Shown here in pieces: positions 44,686-57,061 of a stretch of DNA of 64,000 nucleotides. This DNA comes from Ischnura elegans. Its lineage: Eukaryota > Arthropoda > Insecta > Odonata > Coenagrionidae. A model generated the notes under the pieces. It saw nothing but the letters and a program-made list of their open reading frames with translations. It was not told where the DNA came from and searched no databases. The position numbers were made by a program, and so were the translations under genes. Numbering within the stretch: position 1 is the stretch's first letter; the number at the start of each line of letters is the position of its first letter. The stretch covers positions 8,880,607-8,944,606 of the forward strand of contig NC_060258.1 in assembly GCF_921293095.1 (NCBI RefSeq), read 5' to 3'.

Positions 44686-44941
44686 TTTGCGCCATGAGAG
44701 AAGGGTCGGTAAGGAAGGGTGGAGAGAAACCCAGCGTTGGCATTAGGCTGCTCTTAACGAAAGGTGCCAAGGGGACCACGGCTTAACATCTCATCCGATG
44801 TACGGAGTGTGAAATATCCTCCACACAACACTCAAGCAGGGATCGGGCAGTTTGTGAAAATTCTCTGCCACTGTCAGGATTTGAACCCGAGCCCGCCGGA
44901 TGGGAAGCCAACACTCTAGCCACTACACCAACCCGATCCCC
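44686..44941 (-). mobile_element. tRNA-derived SINE (unit 2)
   Basis: Unit 2 copy of 30312-30567 with the same box A and box B motifs. Confidence 0.8.
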
Positions 44942-45186
44942 CATCATTTTCCATCGGACAAGTCTCACCAGCTGGACTGTAACCTTGATTATGGGGGTGC
45001 TTGCCACTCCCCCAGGAATCAGAGGTTGTTGCTCACTTATTTTTATGGACTCAGCCCGATGTGAAAAAATAGTTGTGGCTACATCTCTAGCAACTATGCT
45101 CAAATTTTGATCCATGCAGCGTAAAAGTCATCACTGCGGCTGGTCTCGGTATACTTTAAACTACAAAATATCATTTCATTACCTAC

Positions 45187-45436
45187 CAGGGACGCCGACG
45201 TACAAAAAATATTGTGGGGGCCCAAACCGGGGATCTTGCCCTGGGATATTTCTAAGTAGTCAGTTTTAAGTTTTTTAAGCATTTTAGAAGAGTCATATGA
45301 TCAGGAATAGAACCCTGATAACTCGAATCTCCATATCTGGACGCTCCGGGGAAAATTGACAAGCCTGACACATTTTTTCCTCACACCCATGACGAATTTT
45401 TGAGGGGGCTCGGGCCCCATGGAGTCGGCGCCTATG
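45187..45436. mobile_element. hAT-like MITE (unit 2)
   Basis: Unit 2 copy of 30813-31062, with TTACCTAC on both sides. Confidence 0.85.
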
Positions 45437-45739
45437 TTACCTACCATTCCATTAATAAAAAACACAAAAAATAAATAGAAGATAGGGGCACAATTAAATT
45501 AAAGTGGTAGGGGTGAGTCTGTAAAACCACGATTGGCTAAGGTGTCGTATTTGATGGAGAATTTCGTTTGCAAGTGATTGTCTTCAGTAGTGTATGATGG
45601 GAAACTTTCCTAGATCATGAAGTACTTTCTTTCACTTCAATCGCAAAGTGACCAACCACCGACTTCAGTCCGGATGATGACAGCCAACATGTTAGATTCA
45701 AAAATAAAGGTTATGTACCACACAATATTTATTTAAAAC

Positions 45740-46521
45740 TAGGGATGAGTCGAATAGCAGATTTCTCAAACTCGAATATCGAGGTCGATAACCGGGTCGA
45801 AACCGGGTCGGTAGTTCGTTAATAAAAAAGTGTGTGGAAATTAACCATTTTATTTTATTTTATCATCATGAACATTAAACATTTCCACCATATATCGCCG
45901 GACACTGTGAATTATGTTTGAATATCGAATTCGAATATTAAATCATTGCTCGAATATTCGAATACCTCCAATTTCGAATACCTCGAATACTATAAACGAT
46001 GAATGCGGGAATGTTAGACTTGGTTACCTAAGCAGCAGGAAACACAAGATTTTGGCGAGTAATTGTGATTTCCTTTAAAGCATTCAAACAGGAATTTAGC
46101 TGATCAATGGAATATTTTAGTTTTATGGAAACAATTGGGCATATTGTTGATTTAACTAACATCTCTTTCAAGTATTCTAAGGGGACACACCGTTGAGGGC
46201 TCTATAATCTCCACATGGCCGCCATTCCACCCCTCTCTTTGGCACCATATGCAAGGGCGAACTCCAGTTGCTTTGCGATGGGCATACGACTCCCATCTTT
46301 ATCATTGCTTCGAACTCCTTTTTTGCTGCTTTCAAACGGTCGCACCACCTTGCAAAAAAATTATTGCATGCCGTCTCGGCATTTACATTGCTACGTGCGA
46401 TTGTGTATTGCGTGAAATTCAAAGTATTCGAGGTTGTACCTTTAGCATAATTATTCGAGATCTTGAATATTGAATACTTTCTAGTATTAGAGTATTCGCG
46501 GATACTATTCGCACATCTCTA
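45740..46521. mobile_element. TAGAGATG-end element (unit 2)
   Basis: Unit 2 copy of 31366-32147. One substitution in the left end (TAGGGATG) distinguishes it. Confidence 0.6.
46177..46359 (-). pseudogene. Ty3/Gypsy polymerase fragment (unit 2)
   Basis: Unit 2 copy of the fragment at 31803-31985, with the same encoded RT N-terminal residues. Confidence 0.75.
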
Positions 46522-47046
46522 TTTTAAATTCTACCGGTTTAGAATTTTTCATGTCATTTTAAAGGGGCAAGAGGTAATTCTGTTCAAAAAGGTTGTAACT
46601 GTGAGTTTTCTTTATATTACGTGTGGATTATAATAACCTTTATTTTTGAACCTATCAGGTCACCATTCTACAAATTTAAGTTACAAAACATGGATTTGAT
46701 ACGAAACCAACGTACGTTTTGAGTGACCAACCACCAACCTCTATTTATTTTTTTACTGAGATTAATGGGGATAAACCCTTCACATAATATTTTCAAATTT
46801 CTGTAGGTGCAAATAAAATTTATATGATAAAAAGTATATGTTCACTCAGTTTAAAAGTAAAAAATAGAGACTATTACGAATGTAACTATTAATGTACACA
46901 GCATTTGACAATCTTATATAATTAATTATATTATTCATAAGAATATGATACTTTACAGAGAGATTTTTGAATCAGACTTAGATCAATTATTTATGCATCA
47001 GTTGGCATAGTAACAAGTTTGAATGTACCTTTATCTTTCTCCTTAA

Positions 47047-47755
47047 CCCTTTCGATACGGTGGAGTTCTGTCCTTAGCATTACTGCTGTACTGAGCCCCA
47101 TGAGACTCTTCTGTCCCCTCCGTACTGAGCATTTTTATTTATTTATTTCAAAAGCTCACATACAGCAATTATACCCAATTTACAAGATAATTTTTTTTTT
47201 ATATGATTTTGCAGGAGATTGTTAAGAAGGGTCTCGCTGGTAAAACGCACTCTCAGCACCAACCTATGGTCCCTTCCTAGCGGGCACTCCTCATTATCTT
47301 GGACTCAAAGGATAGTTAGTCTCCCTCCTTTTGGGGTTAATAATCCTACCAGCGGCATTGGTTTGCGGTCAATTATGCTTCTTTTGTATATATTAGCTAT
47401 ACGAATAATTGTTGCTTTCACATAAATCGCAGATTATGTATTGAATTCCTCGTTTTATTCTGAGAATCGTCAAATTTTGAACGAAATAACCGTCGATATT
47501 AACACATTTAATGCAGCAACAATTTGCATGTTGATGTTTATTCTGAAACTAGATATAAGTTATATTTATCGTAGAATTTCGATTAAAAATTGTAAATGCT
47601 GCTCAAAAGACATAATTCAATTCTTATTTTATTTTTTTTTTTTGACAAAGATACAAATATTTATTTTTTTAAATGACTGGATAAACAATTGTATGACCGC
47701 TAAGAGGGGTAATATAGGATGAGGTGTCCGGGTACCTGCTCAAAGATTTTGAGGG
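47047..47755. mobile_element. Possible TTAA-flanked element (unit 2)
   Basis: Unit 2 copy of 32673-33381. Confidence 0.35.
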
Positions 47756-48206
47756 TTAAGCCTAAGCCCCGCAGTGTTGGGTCCCGAAACGAAGACATCG
47801 TACACCTCGACCATCATAAAAGGGGAGAGCTGGGAAACGTATTTATTTGGCGTTTGTTCACCTGCGTAGAAAAATCTCTGACGAAAATTTGCGGCTTTCG
47901 TCTCCCAAGGTCAAGAAACGTCCAGATGCATATTTTCGTCTTTATTAGGGTGAAGGTTAAATGCAAAGCACGAGCCAAAGGTTTGTAACTCAGCCAGTAA
48001 TGAGTTCCACGATTTGCTAAGCTTATAAATGGGATTAATGAATTCAGCGCTTGAATGGGAATGCAAGCTATGAATGACTCTATGGCAAAATAACTTGAAG
48101 TTAATTTGTCTTTCCTCATAGTTCCTCTAATTCAGCAGTACGAGTGAAGTCTTGGCAGGTGTCAAATGTGAGAAGGGTTGTTATTGTGATGAACAGATTT
48201 ATTTAA

Positions 48207-48374
48207 GGGCCCCCCCACCCACTGACAACTTTTACAAGGCAACTACGTAGTTGCTTTGCGGCAACTGAAAAGTCGCCTGTGTGCAGGGCCACAGTCAATG
48301 CTGTGTGTTTCATTTGGACTTCCATAAAGCAACTAAATAGTTGCTTTGGAAAAGTTGCCAATGCGTGGGGGCCC
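48207..48374. mobile_element. PIF/Harbinger-like MITE (unit 2)
   Basis: Unit 2 copy of 33833-34000, with TAA flanks. Confidence 0.7.
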
Positions 48375-48846
48375 TAATTGTATGTTAATCACGATTGATA
48401 TCCAGTCGTAGCAGTGATAAGTAATATCCATTGGCGTAACAACAACCGAAGCATGGAGAATTGGAGGTGAGCTTTTGTGCTCCGTCTATATTGCCAGATG
48501 AGCACATTCTTATTGTTGGGCTACTAGATAAGCGGATTTGATTCGGTGGGGGATTGTTGAGCGTTTGTGCTGTGGAGGTATCGATATCTTAGAAATTTGT
48601 CTTGTCCATTGCGAATGATAGACAATAGACTTCAGTCACGAACGGTCATAAAAATTGTCTTTCGTCGAAGTGACCTCGTTCATGAATTGATCACATAAAA
48701 AATCTCGATCACTCATGACTGCTCCATTAGTGGTGTGAAGTCCTTTTTCAGGAAACTGGTACACCATAACTACCATCACTACCTCAATTGTCTTATATGT
48801 GGCAAACTTCATTTGTCTTGTAAGTCTTGGCTCATACCAGGATGAC

Positions 48847-49180
48847 GTTCATTATTGACGTGGAGTGGCATCGCATGGGCGCCAATCTGGCCCTTTTCAA
48901 ATGAGGATAAAAATGGACCATTGCCATTCGTCTAGACCGGTATTTCAAAAACGAAATAATTTGTATACTATGAATACAGTAATGGTGGGTAACGAATCGC
49001 AATCATTGCCTTTTGTTTTCTTTGATGGAGGAAACCACCCTATTCACGGCTTATTCATAGTTTTTTACAGTTTTCACGGTTGAGTGAGACCCCTGCATTT
49101 TAGTCAGAAATATTGATCACGTAACAATCACGCACGTTAACTAAAAATTTATTAAACGCAGCAGACGCTGTGACTGCAGA
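48847..49180. mobile_element. Composite M1/M2 insertion specific to unit 2
   Basis: Replaces about 16 bp present in unit 1. The left part (48857-49041) is the right portion of an M1 element ending GGAAACCACCCT. It is joined to inverted pieces of M2, including its terminus (reverse complement CAGGGGTCTCACTCAACC) and an internal segment with GTGATCAATATTTCTG in reverse. The scrambled order suggests repair-mediated filling rather than a single transposition. Confidence 0.65.
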
Positions 49181-49687
49181 CATTTAAAAAGAACCAACGA
49201 AAAAATAAATGAAGATAGGAGTGCAAGCATTCAGAAAATAAATTGAAGTGTAAGGTGTTAATTGAAATGAAAAGCTAATGATTAATGGAAACAATGGATG
49301 GTTCTCTTTTGAAAAAAGTATTGCTTGTTCTATTATCTATATTCTAAATACTACTCTCTGTTTGTATGCAATGATGTTTTCACTTGGCTGTTGTTCTTAA
49401 TACAATGTGTGGAGAAGTGTGTCTGAGCATCAAACTGGAGTATTAATTAATTAATTACTTAAGAGACAGTCCAAGTGATCATTAATGTTCTCGAAGTTCT
49501 CACAGGAGAGGGTTCGTTTGTGTACAATATGAAAAAATAATCTCAAATCAATAAAAAAAATAAACATCGTAATCAATCATCATCAATAATAAAAAAATAA
49601 ATAAGACCAATCATCAGTCATGATTGGTCTTTCAGTGGTGCTAAGTCTTTTTTTTTTTGGGAACTACTACACCATAACTTAAAATCT

Positions 49688-50029
49688 TACGACTGGTAAC
49701 CTAAGTGTTCATGAACACTTGCAAAAATTCAGACTCTTCTTAACTCCCCTGGTCTCTCTATTTTCCCACTCACAACCTTTAGCGTGAGTTGAAATTTGCT
49801 AGCGATATGTGACGTCAGGAGGGATAGCACTTTCGTTGCTGCGTTTGCATTCACGGCGTCTGTCGTGTTTGTTAAATTTTTAGTTAACGTGCGGCCGATG
49901 ATCGTAACGCGATCAATATTTCTGCCTAAAATGCCCTATCTGCAAACCGTGAATTTGAAGACATTTAGACCGTGAGAACCTGGAAAAAACCGTGAATTTT
50001 ATAATGCAGTTGAATGAGTGAGAACCCTG
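49688..50029 (+). mobile_element. M2 MITE, right part (unit 2)
   Basis: Orthologue of the right part of 36334-36959, ending GAGTGAGAACCCTG and followed by the same TCTCT. The left part was removed by the unit 2 deletion. Confidence 0.8.
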
Positions 50030-50323
50030 TCTCTCGAATGCATGACTGGCCACATTTTTGGGATATGGCAATGAATCCGGGTATCTTCAGTCCAATCGTT
50101 GCATTCTGGGAAAGCTCGAGACAATGTATCATCATCAAGCAGCTTCACAAAGTCATTTGCCCTAATGTCGGTCGGAGAAGTCTTGGAAATATCCTGGATA
50201 TTTGGTTGTGGTGGGAGAAAAACTCTCTGGTCACAGCAGAATGTGCAACTATACTTCAAAAATCAAATCAAACTCATAAATCACAACAATATCACAACAC
50301 AATTATCCAGAGTAAGTCCTTAA

Positions 50324-50625
50324 CACGTTGACCGCCATGCCAGTCATAATGACCGGAGTTGAGTGGCTCCTGTCACGCCACGCCGGTCATACTGACCAGC
50401 CTCCGAGCGACTGTTTCAGGATGTGGATTTCTGATGCCGGAGGGACCAAAATCTCTTGTTAACGTATGGGCCATGATCGTTGCGGTGTCAGAATATAAAT
50501 ATTTATTTTAAAGTAAAGTACAAAATCACATTAAATGTTTTATGATCCGGGAATAGTTAACGGAATGAAAAACACTAATGGCGTCAGAGGACATATCTAC
50601 TAAAAACATCATGGCGGTCAACGTG
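50324..50625. mobile_element. piggyBac-like MITE (unit 2)
   Basis: Diverged copy of 37284-37583 between TTAA sites (50320-50323 and 50626-50629). Confidence 0.82.
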
Positions 50626-51540
50626 TTAACAAAGAAAAATCAGGAGCGACAACCTGTCCGTTTACCATTACTTAGCAAATCAAATTGACTCAATCACAAG
50701 CACAAGTGTCCCGGAAAAGTACTTGCGAAGAAAAATCTGGAGCAACGACACATACGACAGAACACCACTTTTCATCATGACATGACTCCGATTGTTTTTT
50801 TGTACTGTGAACAAGAGTTGTTACAACAGCAAGAAGGTGAAAATCATGGTTGATTCTCAAATCTTCTCCGACTTCAATCGGACATCAATACCCTTATATA
50901 CCCTTACCCACCCTTACGCCATAATACCCTTAACTCCCACTTAGACAGTCCTTAAATTGTTTCGTTCCTCAACATTAGAGTACCTTCCCGCCACACCCGA
51001 TCTACCTCTTTACTCCACATTCATACACCCAGGCTATCTGTAATTAAGCGCTCAATTTTCCCTAGACTTCCTTCTATAATAAATTCTCTTCCCTGTGATA
51101 TTGATCCGTTTGGTCTGACACTTAAAATTTTACTCATCGGGCATTAACATATTTATCGCATAAATGACTAGATAGCCGGATAAATGTTTGTTGTTTTCTT
51201 TTATTCTATTTAAATTTGTGATGAATAATTATTATTAAATTATTTAATATTTGTTGTTATAAGAGCACTTTAAATTGGCATTCTTGCTGTATGTGTATGT
51301 CTTTATTAAAATAAAATAAATAAATAAAAAAAAATATTTCCGTATTCGAGTGGTGAGGTGGATGTTTTTTTTGCACTCCTAATGGTGAGGCAGGGTGCGT
51401 ACCCAATTTGGCACTTCTCTAGTGTACGCCTTCTGCTAGACTTTTTTCCCCATCTAAGACTTTGCTACATTTGCCCGTGAAATCCCCATTTGTGAATGCC
51501 TTTGTTGGAAAGTTGGCCTGAAAATGTGGGAAAGGTCGGC

Positions 51541-52141
51541 CATGCCTCCCACTCAACCGTGAATAAGACGTGAATTTTGTCTACCGTGAAAAAAAGTTAG
51601 AAATAGCTGTGAAATTCGTCGTAAAACCTTAAAAACCTCTCAAACTTGATTTTAGATCTACGATTGACAGATTAAAAGAAAAATAGGTCAGTCACTCGCC
51701 GATACTGTCCATGCATTTATTATCTGCACACACGTATATTAGAAGCACGATTATTGGTCTGTGTGCCATGACGACACACAGACCTTAAGGCTGTGATTGG
51801 AGGACCTTTAACCCAAGTGATTATTAGCCCTGGCGAGAAATCAGACACATCTTCACTTCTCTATAACCCTACATTTTCCCTCTAACGATCTTTATCCGGC
51901 CCTGAATTTTGCTAACAATAGGCGACGTCGAGAGAGGTAACACTTTCATTGCTGCGTTTGCATTCACGGTGTCTTATCGCATTTGTTAAATTATTAGTCA
52001 ACGTGCGGCCAGTGATTTTTAGGAGAACAATATTTCTTCCTAAAATGGCTTATCAAACAGACCGTGAATTTGACGCAATTTTGACCGTGAAAACCTAGAA
52101 AAAACAGTGAATTTTATAATTTTGTTAGATTGGGAACCCTG
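51541..52141 (+). mobile_element. M2 MITE (unit 2)
   Basis: 601-bp orthologue of 38481-39085, flanked by TCGGC and TCAGC; one base of the duplication has since changed. Confidence 0.85.
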
Positions 52142-52612
52142 TCAGCAATATTTCAAAATGGGACTGTTGGCATGCACCCTGTCTTGCCTATCATCCTTGT
52201 GCAATGGTAGTGTGTTGTCTCTTTTAACCAGTGTTCATGGTATTACACAGACTGAATGAAAATATACAGTCTTTATAAATTATCACAGAATTTTTTATAT
52301 TGATGGGATACATTTTTTTTTATTTTGGGAAGAAAAAAATGTGTGATACAATTCTGATTTTTTCACATGATAAAAAAAGTCTGTGAAAATTTACAAAGGC
52401 TTTTTCGTCTTAATTCAGCATAAATATTCTATAAGTGGAAGCTTAAATTATCGCTTTCAGTTCACTGACGATGAACAGCTCAGTTTGTATTCCGTATGGG
52501 ATTGCAGTAATGAAGACATACAATACAAGCAAAAAATACAAAGCCACATGAAAGTTTCTGGAAAAGCAAAATCTAGGTAGAATAGTTGCACCACTTGCAC
52601 TAAAATGGCAAT

Positions 52613-53274
52613 AGGGTGGTTTCCTATTATTTTTTTATTGCCTAAATCGAAAGATTATTACACCCGGAGTACGCATTTCACGCTTTTAGATTTTTAAATG
52701 ACGATACCTATTTTTTGCGATTAAATGAAAAGTGAAAAATTTCAAGCGAGCGAAAACGCGACGCGTAAGTAGGAATGAAGGGAAAAAGTCCGTACGACGC
52801 ATTTCTGGTTCCCCCTCCCGCCTGGTAGGTGACCTTGATCGAGGCTCTGAGCGCTGATAGGACACAGGATGCTAACGGGTAGCTGAGTACCTTCCTGTCT
52901 GGTAGCGCATGGCTTAAAAAAGGTTTATTAATACCTTATCAAACGAAGAAAACTTTCCGACCTTAGCCAGTTTTAATAGGTGATTATTAAGACATGTTTC
53001 CCTGAGCTCTGTGCCTCATGCATGCATTGGTAGCCTCTGACGATGCATAACTCCTATCCTCTCGTGTAGAAACTAGGTCTCTGTGACGTCACGTGGAGTG
53101 GAATCGCATGGGCACCAATCTGGCCTTTTTCAAATGAGGATAAAATTTGACCCTTGCCATTCGTCTAAACCGGTATTTCAAAAACCAAATAATTTGTGTA
53201 TTATGAATACACTAATGGTGGGTAACGAATCGCCATCAATGCCTTTTGTTTTCTTTGATGGAGGAAACTACCCT
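52613..53274 (+). mobile_element. M1 MITE, complete, inserted after the duplication
   Basis: 662 bp, from AGGGTGGTTTCCTATTATTT to GGAGGAAACTACCCT. The equivalent place in unit 1 (near 39550) is uninterrupted, so this insertion is younger than the duplication. The M1 family as a whole is flanked mostly by TA, which fits a Tc1/mariner-like origin. The empty site itself lacks that TA, so a 2-bp AT duplication is also possible. Frame 53083-53376 overlaps it but is not a gene. Confidence 0.88.
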
Positions 53275-53987
53275 ATTCTATCTCGTCATGAACTTCAGAT
53301 GTCACCTCGCACAATGAGGAGTGTGGCCCATCGTCATATTTTTATAATTTTAGCGCTACTTAGGGGAACAATATAAATATTATGAAAGGTTAGCGATGTT
53401 AAAACATCCATAATGTACATGAAGAACTCATATATCATGAAATATGGTGATTTGGAAGGAATGAAAGTAAAGATTTTGTACGATCAGCGATAGCTGTGTT
53501 ATCGATGATCTTACGGGAAGAAGGTTCATTCGTGAACAGTATGATATTATATTCGCTCTTTATTTCACTCTTCTATGTTGATCACAAAATCATTTCATTA
53601 CCTATCACTCCATGTAGAATGAACCACAGAAAAAATAAATGGAGAAAGAAGCACGATATTCAGAGAATGAATTGAAGTGTAAGGTGTTAATCAAAATGAA
53701 ATGATCAATTTTTCTGCTGAAATCGAAATACGAACCAAATGATCGATTAATGGAATCAACGGATGGTTCTCTTTTGAAAGAAGTATACTTTTGGTTATAA
53801 ATACTGCTCTCTGTTCGCATGCAATGATGTTTTCACTTGGCTGTTGTTCTTAATACAATGTGTGGAGAAGTGTGTCTGAGCATGGAACTGGAGTAGTAAA
53901 TACTGTAGACATGCCCTAGGATTATTATAAACCAGTACCATTGATGAATTTCTTAATTCAGCCTCATTTCAATTTCATCATAAAATG

Positions 53988-54516
53988 TTAAAAATCTCTC
54001 CAAATTTGATTGTAGAACTACGATAGACAGATTAAAAGAAAAATCAATGTTTCGATCATGTTACAAGGCAGAGTCACATGCAGATACTGTACACGCATTT
54101 TTCTGCGCACGTGTATTCGAAGCGCAATTATTAATTAGTTCATGTGTGCTATGACAGCACATTGACCTTAAGCCTGCGATTGGAAGACGTTAACCCTGGC
54201 AAAAAATCAGACACTTCTTCTTCACTTCCCTGCCACCCTGCTCTCTCCGTTTTCCCACTCACACCCTTTTAGCCGGACATGAATTTTGCTAGCGATAGGT
54301 GACGTCATGAGAGATAGCACTGTCATTGATGCGTTTGCATTCGAGGCATCTGTTGCGTTTGTTACATTTTTAGTTAACGTGTGGTCGATGATTGTTACGT
54401 GACCAATATTTCTTCCTAAAATGCCCTATCTACAAACCGTGAATTCGATGACATTTATACCGTGAAAACCTGGAAAAAACCGTGAATTTTATAATGTAGT
54501 TAGAGTGGGAACCCTG
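53988..54516 (+). mobile_element. M2 MITE, left-truncated
   Basis: Follows the M2 interior from about GTTAAAAATCTCTCC to the terminal GAGTGGGAACCCTG. The left terminus is missing. Confidence 0.75.
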
Positions 54517-54522
54517 GAAATG

Positions 54523-54698
54523 GAAATGTGAACCATATGATCGATTAATTTAAAAAAAGGGATGGTTCTCCTTTGAAAAAAAGTATTGTTTGTGGTTATA
54601 AATACTGCTCTCTGTTTGTATGCAATGATGTTTTCACTTGGCTGTTGTTCTTAATACCATGCGTGGAGAACAGTGTCTGAGCATCAAACTGGAGTACA
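54523..54698. repeat. Fifth copy of the intronic repeat block
   Basis: Matches the end of 34493-34760 (TGATGTTTTCACTTGGCTGT, TGTCTGAGCATCAAACTGGA). Confidence 0.7.
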
Positions 54699-54703
54699 TA
54701 TTC

Positions 54704-54762
54704 ACTATTGCAGCACACTCCCGATTATCCAGGCTAATAATGGGTGGAGTTGGCACGAATAA
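54704..54762 (+). mobile_element. pogo/Tigger-like end fragment
   Basis: GCAGCACACTCCCGATTATC resembles the ends near 56130-56195 (reverse) and 56287-56340. Decayed. Confidence 0.35.
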
Positions 54763-54992
54763 TCAGGAAACACAAGTAGTCCAAACTTTTCCTTTAATTT
54801 TTGGTAATTTTAAACATTTACTCAAATCAAACAATCTATTATTATTAGCGCACATTGTTTGTTATTCTAGATTGCTTTCCGGAATCGTAACGAGCTTCCT
54901 CTTCCCGACCGCTATCTTTTCAGTTGTGATAACGTGATTGTACTTGTATTTCTACTGTGAGGCCACGGCATTAATTCCGAATGTGCGATATA

Positions 54993-55808
54993 CCGTATTC
55001 CTCTGAATATAGTCCCCTCCCCCCTAATTTTGAGGCTTGAGTTTCGGGAAAAAAATAAAAAAATGGGTTTGAATATAGTCCCCCCTTAATTTTCATCACA
55101 GGCATTAGGGTAATTTCCTTCATCAAAGAAAACGAAAGGCATTGATTGCGATTTGTAACCCACCATTAGTGTATTCATAATGTGCAAATTATTTGGTTTT
55201 AGAAATCCCAGTTTAGACAAATGGCAATGGTCAATTTTATCCTCATTTGAAAAAGGCCAGATTGGCGCCCATGCGATGCCACTCCGCGTGACGTCACAGG
55301 GGCCTAGTTTCTATACGAGTAGATAGGAGTTTTACATCGTCTGAGATTACCAATGCATGCATGAGGCAAAGAGTTCAGGGAAACATTTCTTACTAATCAC
55401 TTATTAAAACTGGCTATGGTCGGAAAGTTTCCTTCGTTTTATAGGGTATCATTAATCCTTTTTTAAGCCAAGCGCTACCAGTTAGCCGGGTACTCTGCTA
55501 CCTGCTAGAATCCTGCGTTGTGTCAGCGCTCAAAGCCTCGACCCAAGATCGCCTCACTTACGGCAGCGGGAACCAGAACTACGTTACACGGAGTTTTCCC
55601 AGCATTCATACTTAGCCGTCGCGTTTTCACGCGCTTGAAATTTTTCACTTTTCGTTTAGTCGTGAAAAATAGATATCGTCATTTTAAAATCTAAAAGCGT
55701 GAAATAAATACTCCAGGAGTAATAATCTTTCAATTTAGGCAACAAAAAAATAATAGGAAACCATCTTTTTTAGGAAAAAAAGGGGGGACTATATTCAGAC
55801 ATATACGG
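54993..55808. mobile_element. TA-flanked MITE with CCGTAT ends, carrying a nested M1
   Basis: The ends CCGTATTCCTCTGAATATAG and, in reverse complement, CCGTATATGTCTGAATATAG are inverted repeats between TA dinucleotides (54991-54992 and 55809-55810). This is the Tc1/mariner-type pattern. Non-coding. The M1 copy at 55107-55767 is nested inside. A 181-bp relative sits at 57670-57848. Confidence 0.85.
55107..55767 (-). mobile_element. M1 MITE, complete, nested
   Basis: 661 bp in reverse orientation, from AGGGTAATTTCCTTCATC to a degraded GGAAACCATCTT end. It is inserted into the TA-flanked MITE. Confidence 0.85.
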
Positions 55809-55810
55809 TA

Positions 55811-56129
55811 AAATATATAATTAGGGATCGTCGATAACATTTCTCTTACTTTACGATTGCTTTATTGCTGTAGAATCTTCTAAAATTAATCAAGAGTTTT
55901 TTTCCGTCCGCTGATCATCGTCTGCAATTACAGAGCAGGAGTCCAAGTACACTTGAAAAAACCGTGTCTGCAAGTAAATAAATAATTCCATTTTACAAAG
56001 GGGATTCCAATGGAAATGATAACCTCAGTGTAGCCTTGCGTTAAAATTCAGATATCTTGGTGCTTTTGCGTCCGATTTTATTTTTTTATAAAGATCGCGA
56101 AAAACGTCAAAGTAGCGTGAACTCGAGAA
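55811..56129. other. Spacer in armadillo intron, nothing recognised
   Basis: No gene or repeat end identified. Confidence 0.35.
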
Positions 56130-56195
56130 GGGATAATCGGCAAACATGGATAAACCGCATCCGCATAATTGGGAGTCTGCTGTTTATACTAAACT
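56130..56195 (-). mobile_element. pogo/Tigger-like end fragment
   Basis: The reverse complement contains ACAGCAGACTCCCAATTATG followed by a GATGCGGTTTATCC block, like the forward end at 56287. Confidence 0.4.
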
Positions 56196-56286
56196 GTGGT
56201 GACCTGCTGAGCCATGCTAAGAGTCAATAATGTTTTTTCACATCTGTGGCTGTCTGTCAAATTGCACCTGAACTCAGCAACCCCAA

Positions 56287-56978
56287 TACAGCAGACTTCC
56301 GATTATCCGGCTGCGGTTTATCCGGGTTGAGGATTATCCATGCATGAATTTCACTCTTGCTCAATTTTTTCCTCGATCTTTATTTTTTTTAAATAAAGCG
56401 GACGCAAAATCATTGGAATTACTGCATTAATGCTTATAAACATTAGAATCCCCATCGTGAAACGGAAGCGATCGCGTGCTAGGTGCATTAATGGGAGGAC
56501 TGTGTTCATGTTTTCCAAGCTTTGCAGTGCGGGACCACGCACCGTGGTCACGAATACGCGTCCCGCAGCCGTTGCAACCCGGGAAACATGCGTGAGACGC
56601 AACTACGTGGTGTGGTGCCTGACAGTGTAGTTAATGACGTCGAGCAGTGGTTTTGAAGCATTCGTGCAAACCACTTTTCTGAATCGGTGATCACACAGCC
56701 ACGGATGTGTGGTTTTCAAAACCAGGCCTTACATTGAGCATTAATAATACAAGTACAACCACGTTATCGCAGCTAAAAAGATTGTGAACTGGCGAAGAAA
56801 GCTCTCATTGAGTCCGGGAAGCGCTCTAAAATAACAGAATAACTGCATAAATAATAATATATTGTTTGTTTTATGTAAATTATGACTATTTCAAGACATT
56901 TACCGAAATTTTTATGTTATCCGTGTTTTCCGATTATTCGTGCCGTCTCTCCCCATCATTAGCCCAAATAATCAGGAA
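56287..56978. mobile_element. pogo/Tigger-like non-autonomous element, decayed
   Basis: The left end TACAGCAGACTTCCGATTAT and the right end (reverse complement TACATTCCTGATTATTTGGG) resemble the pogo/Tigger pattern of TA-flanked CAG-initial ends with GATTAT words. Terminal identity is weak. No transposase recognised; frames at 56351-56630 overlap on opposite strands. Confidence 0.4.
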
Positions 56979-57061
56979 TGTACTGTGTTGCGCCTGACGA
57001 GGTGTTAAGAAAAATTCTCACCTTTCCCGTTTGTTTCTAATGCATCTCATCCTCTTCGCAG

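Larger units (their letters stand above)
40493..53909. repeat. Tandem segmental duplication, unit 2 (~13.4 kb)
   Basis: Second copy of 26101-40186. Relative to unit 1 it has a ~334-bp insertion at about 48847-49180, lacks the equivalent of about 35000-36620 (junction near 49688), and carries an extra M1 element (52613-53274). Spacers without gene content correspond to those described for unit 1. Confidence 0.9.
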
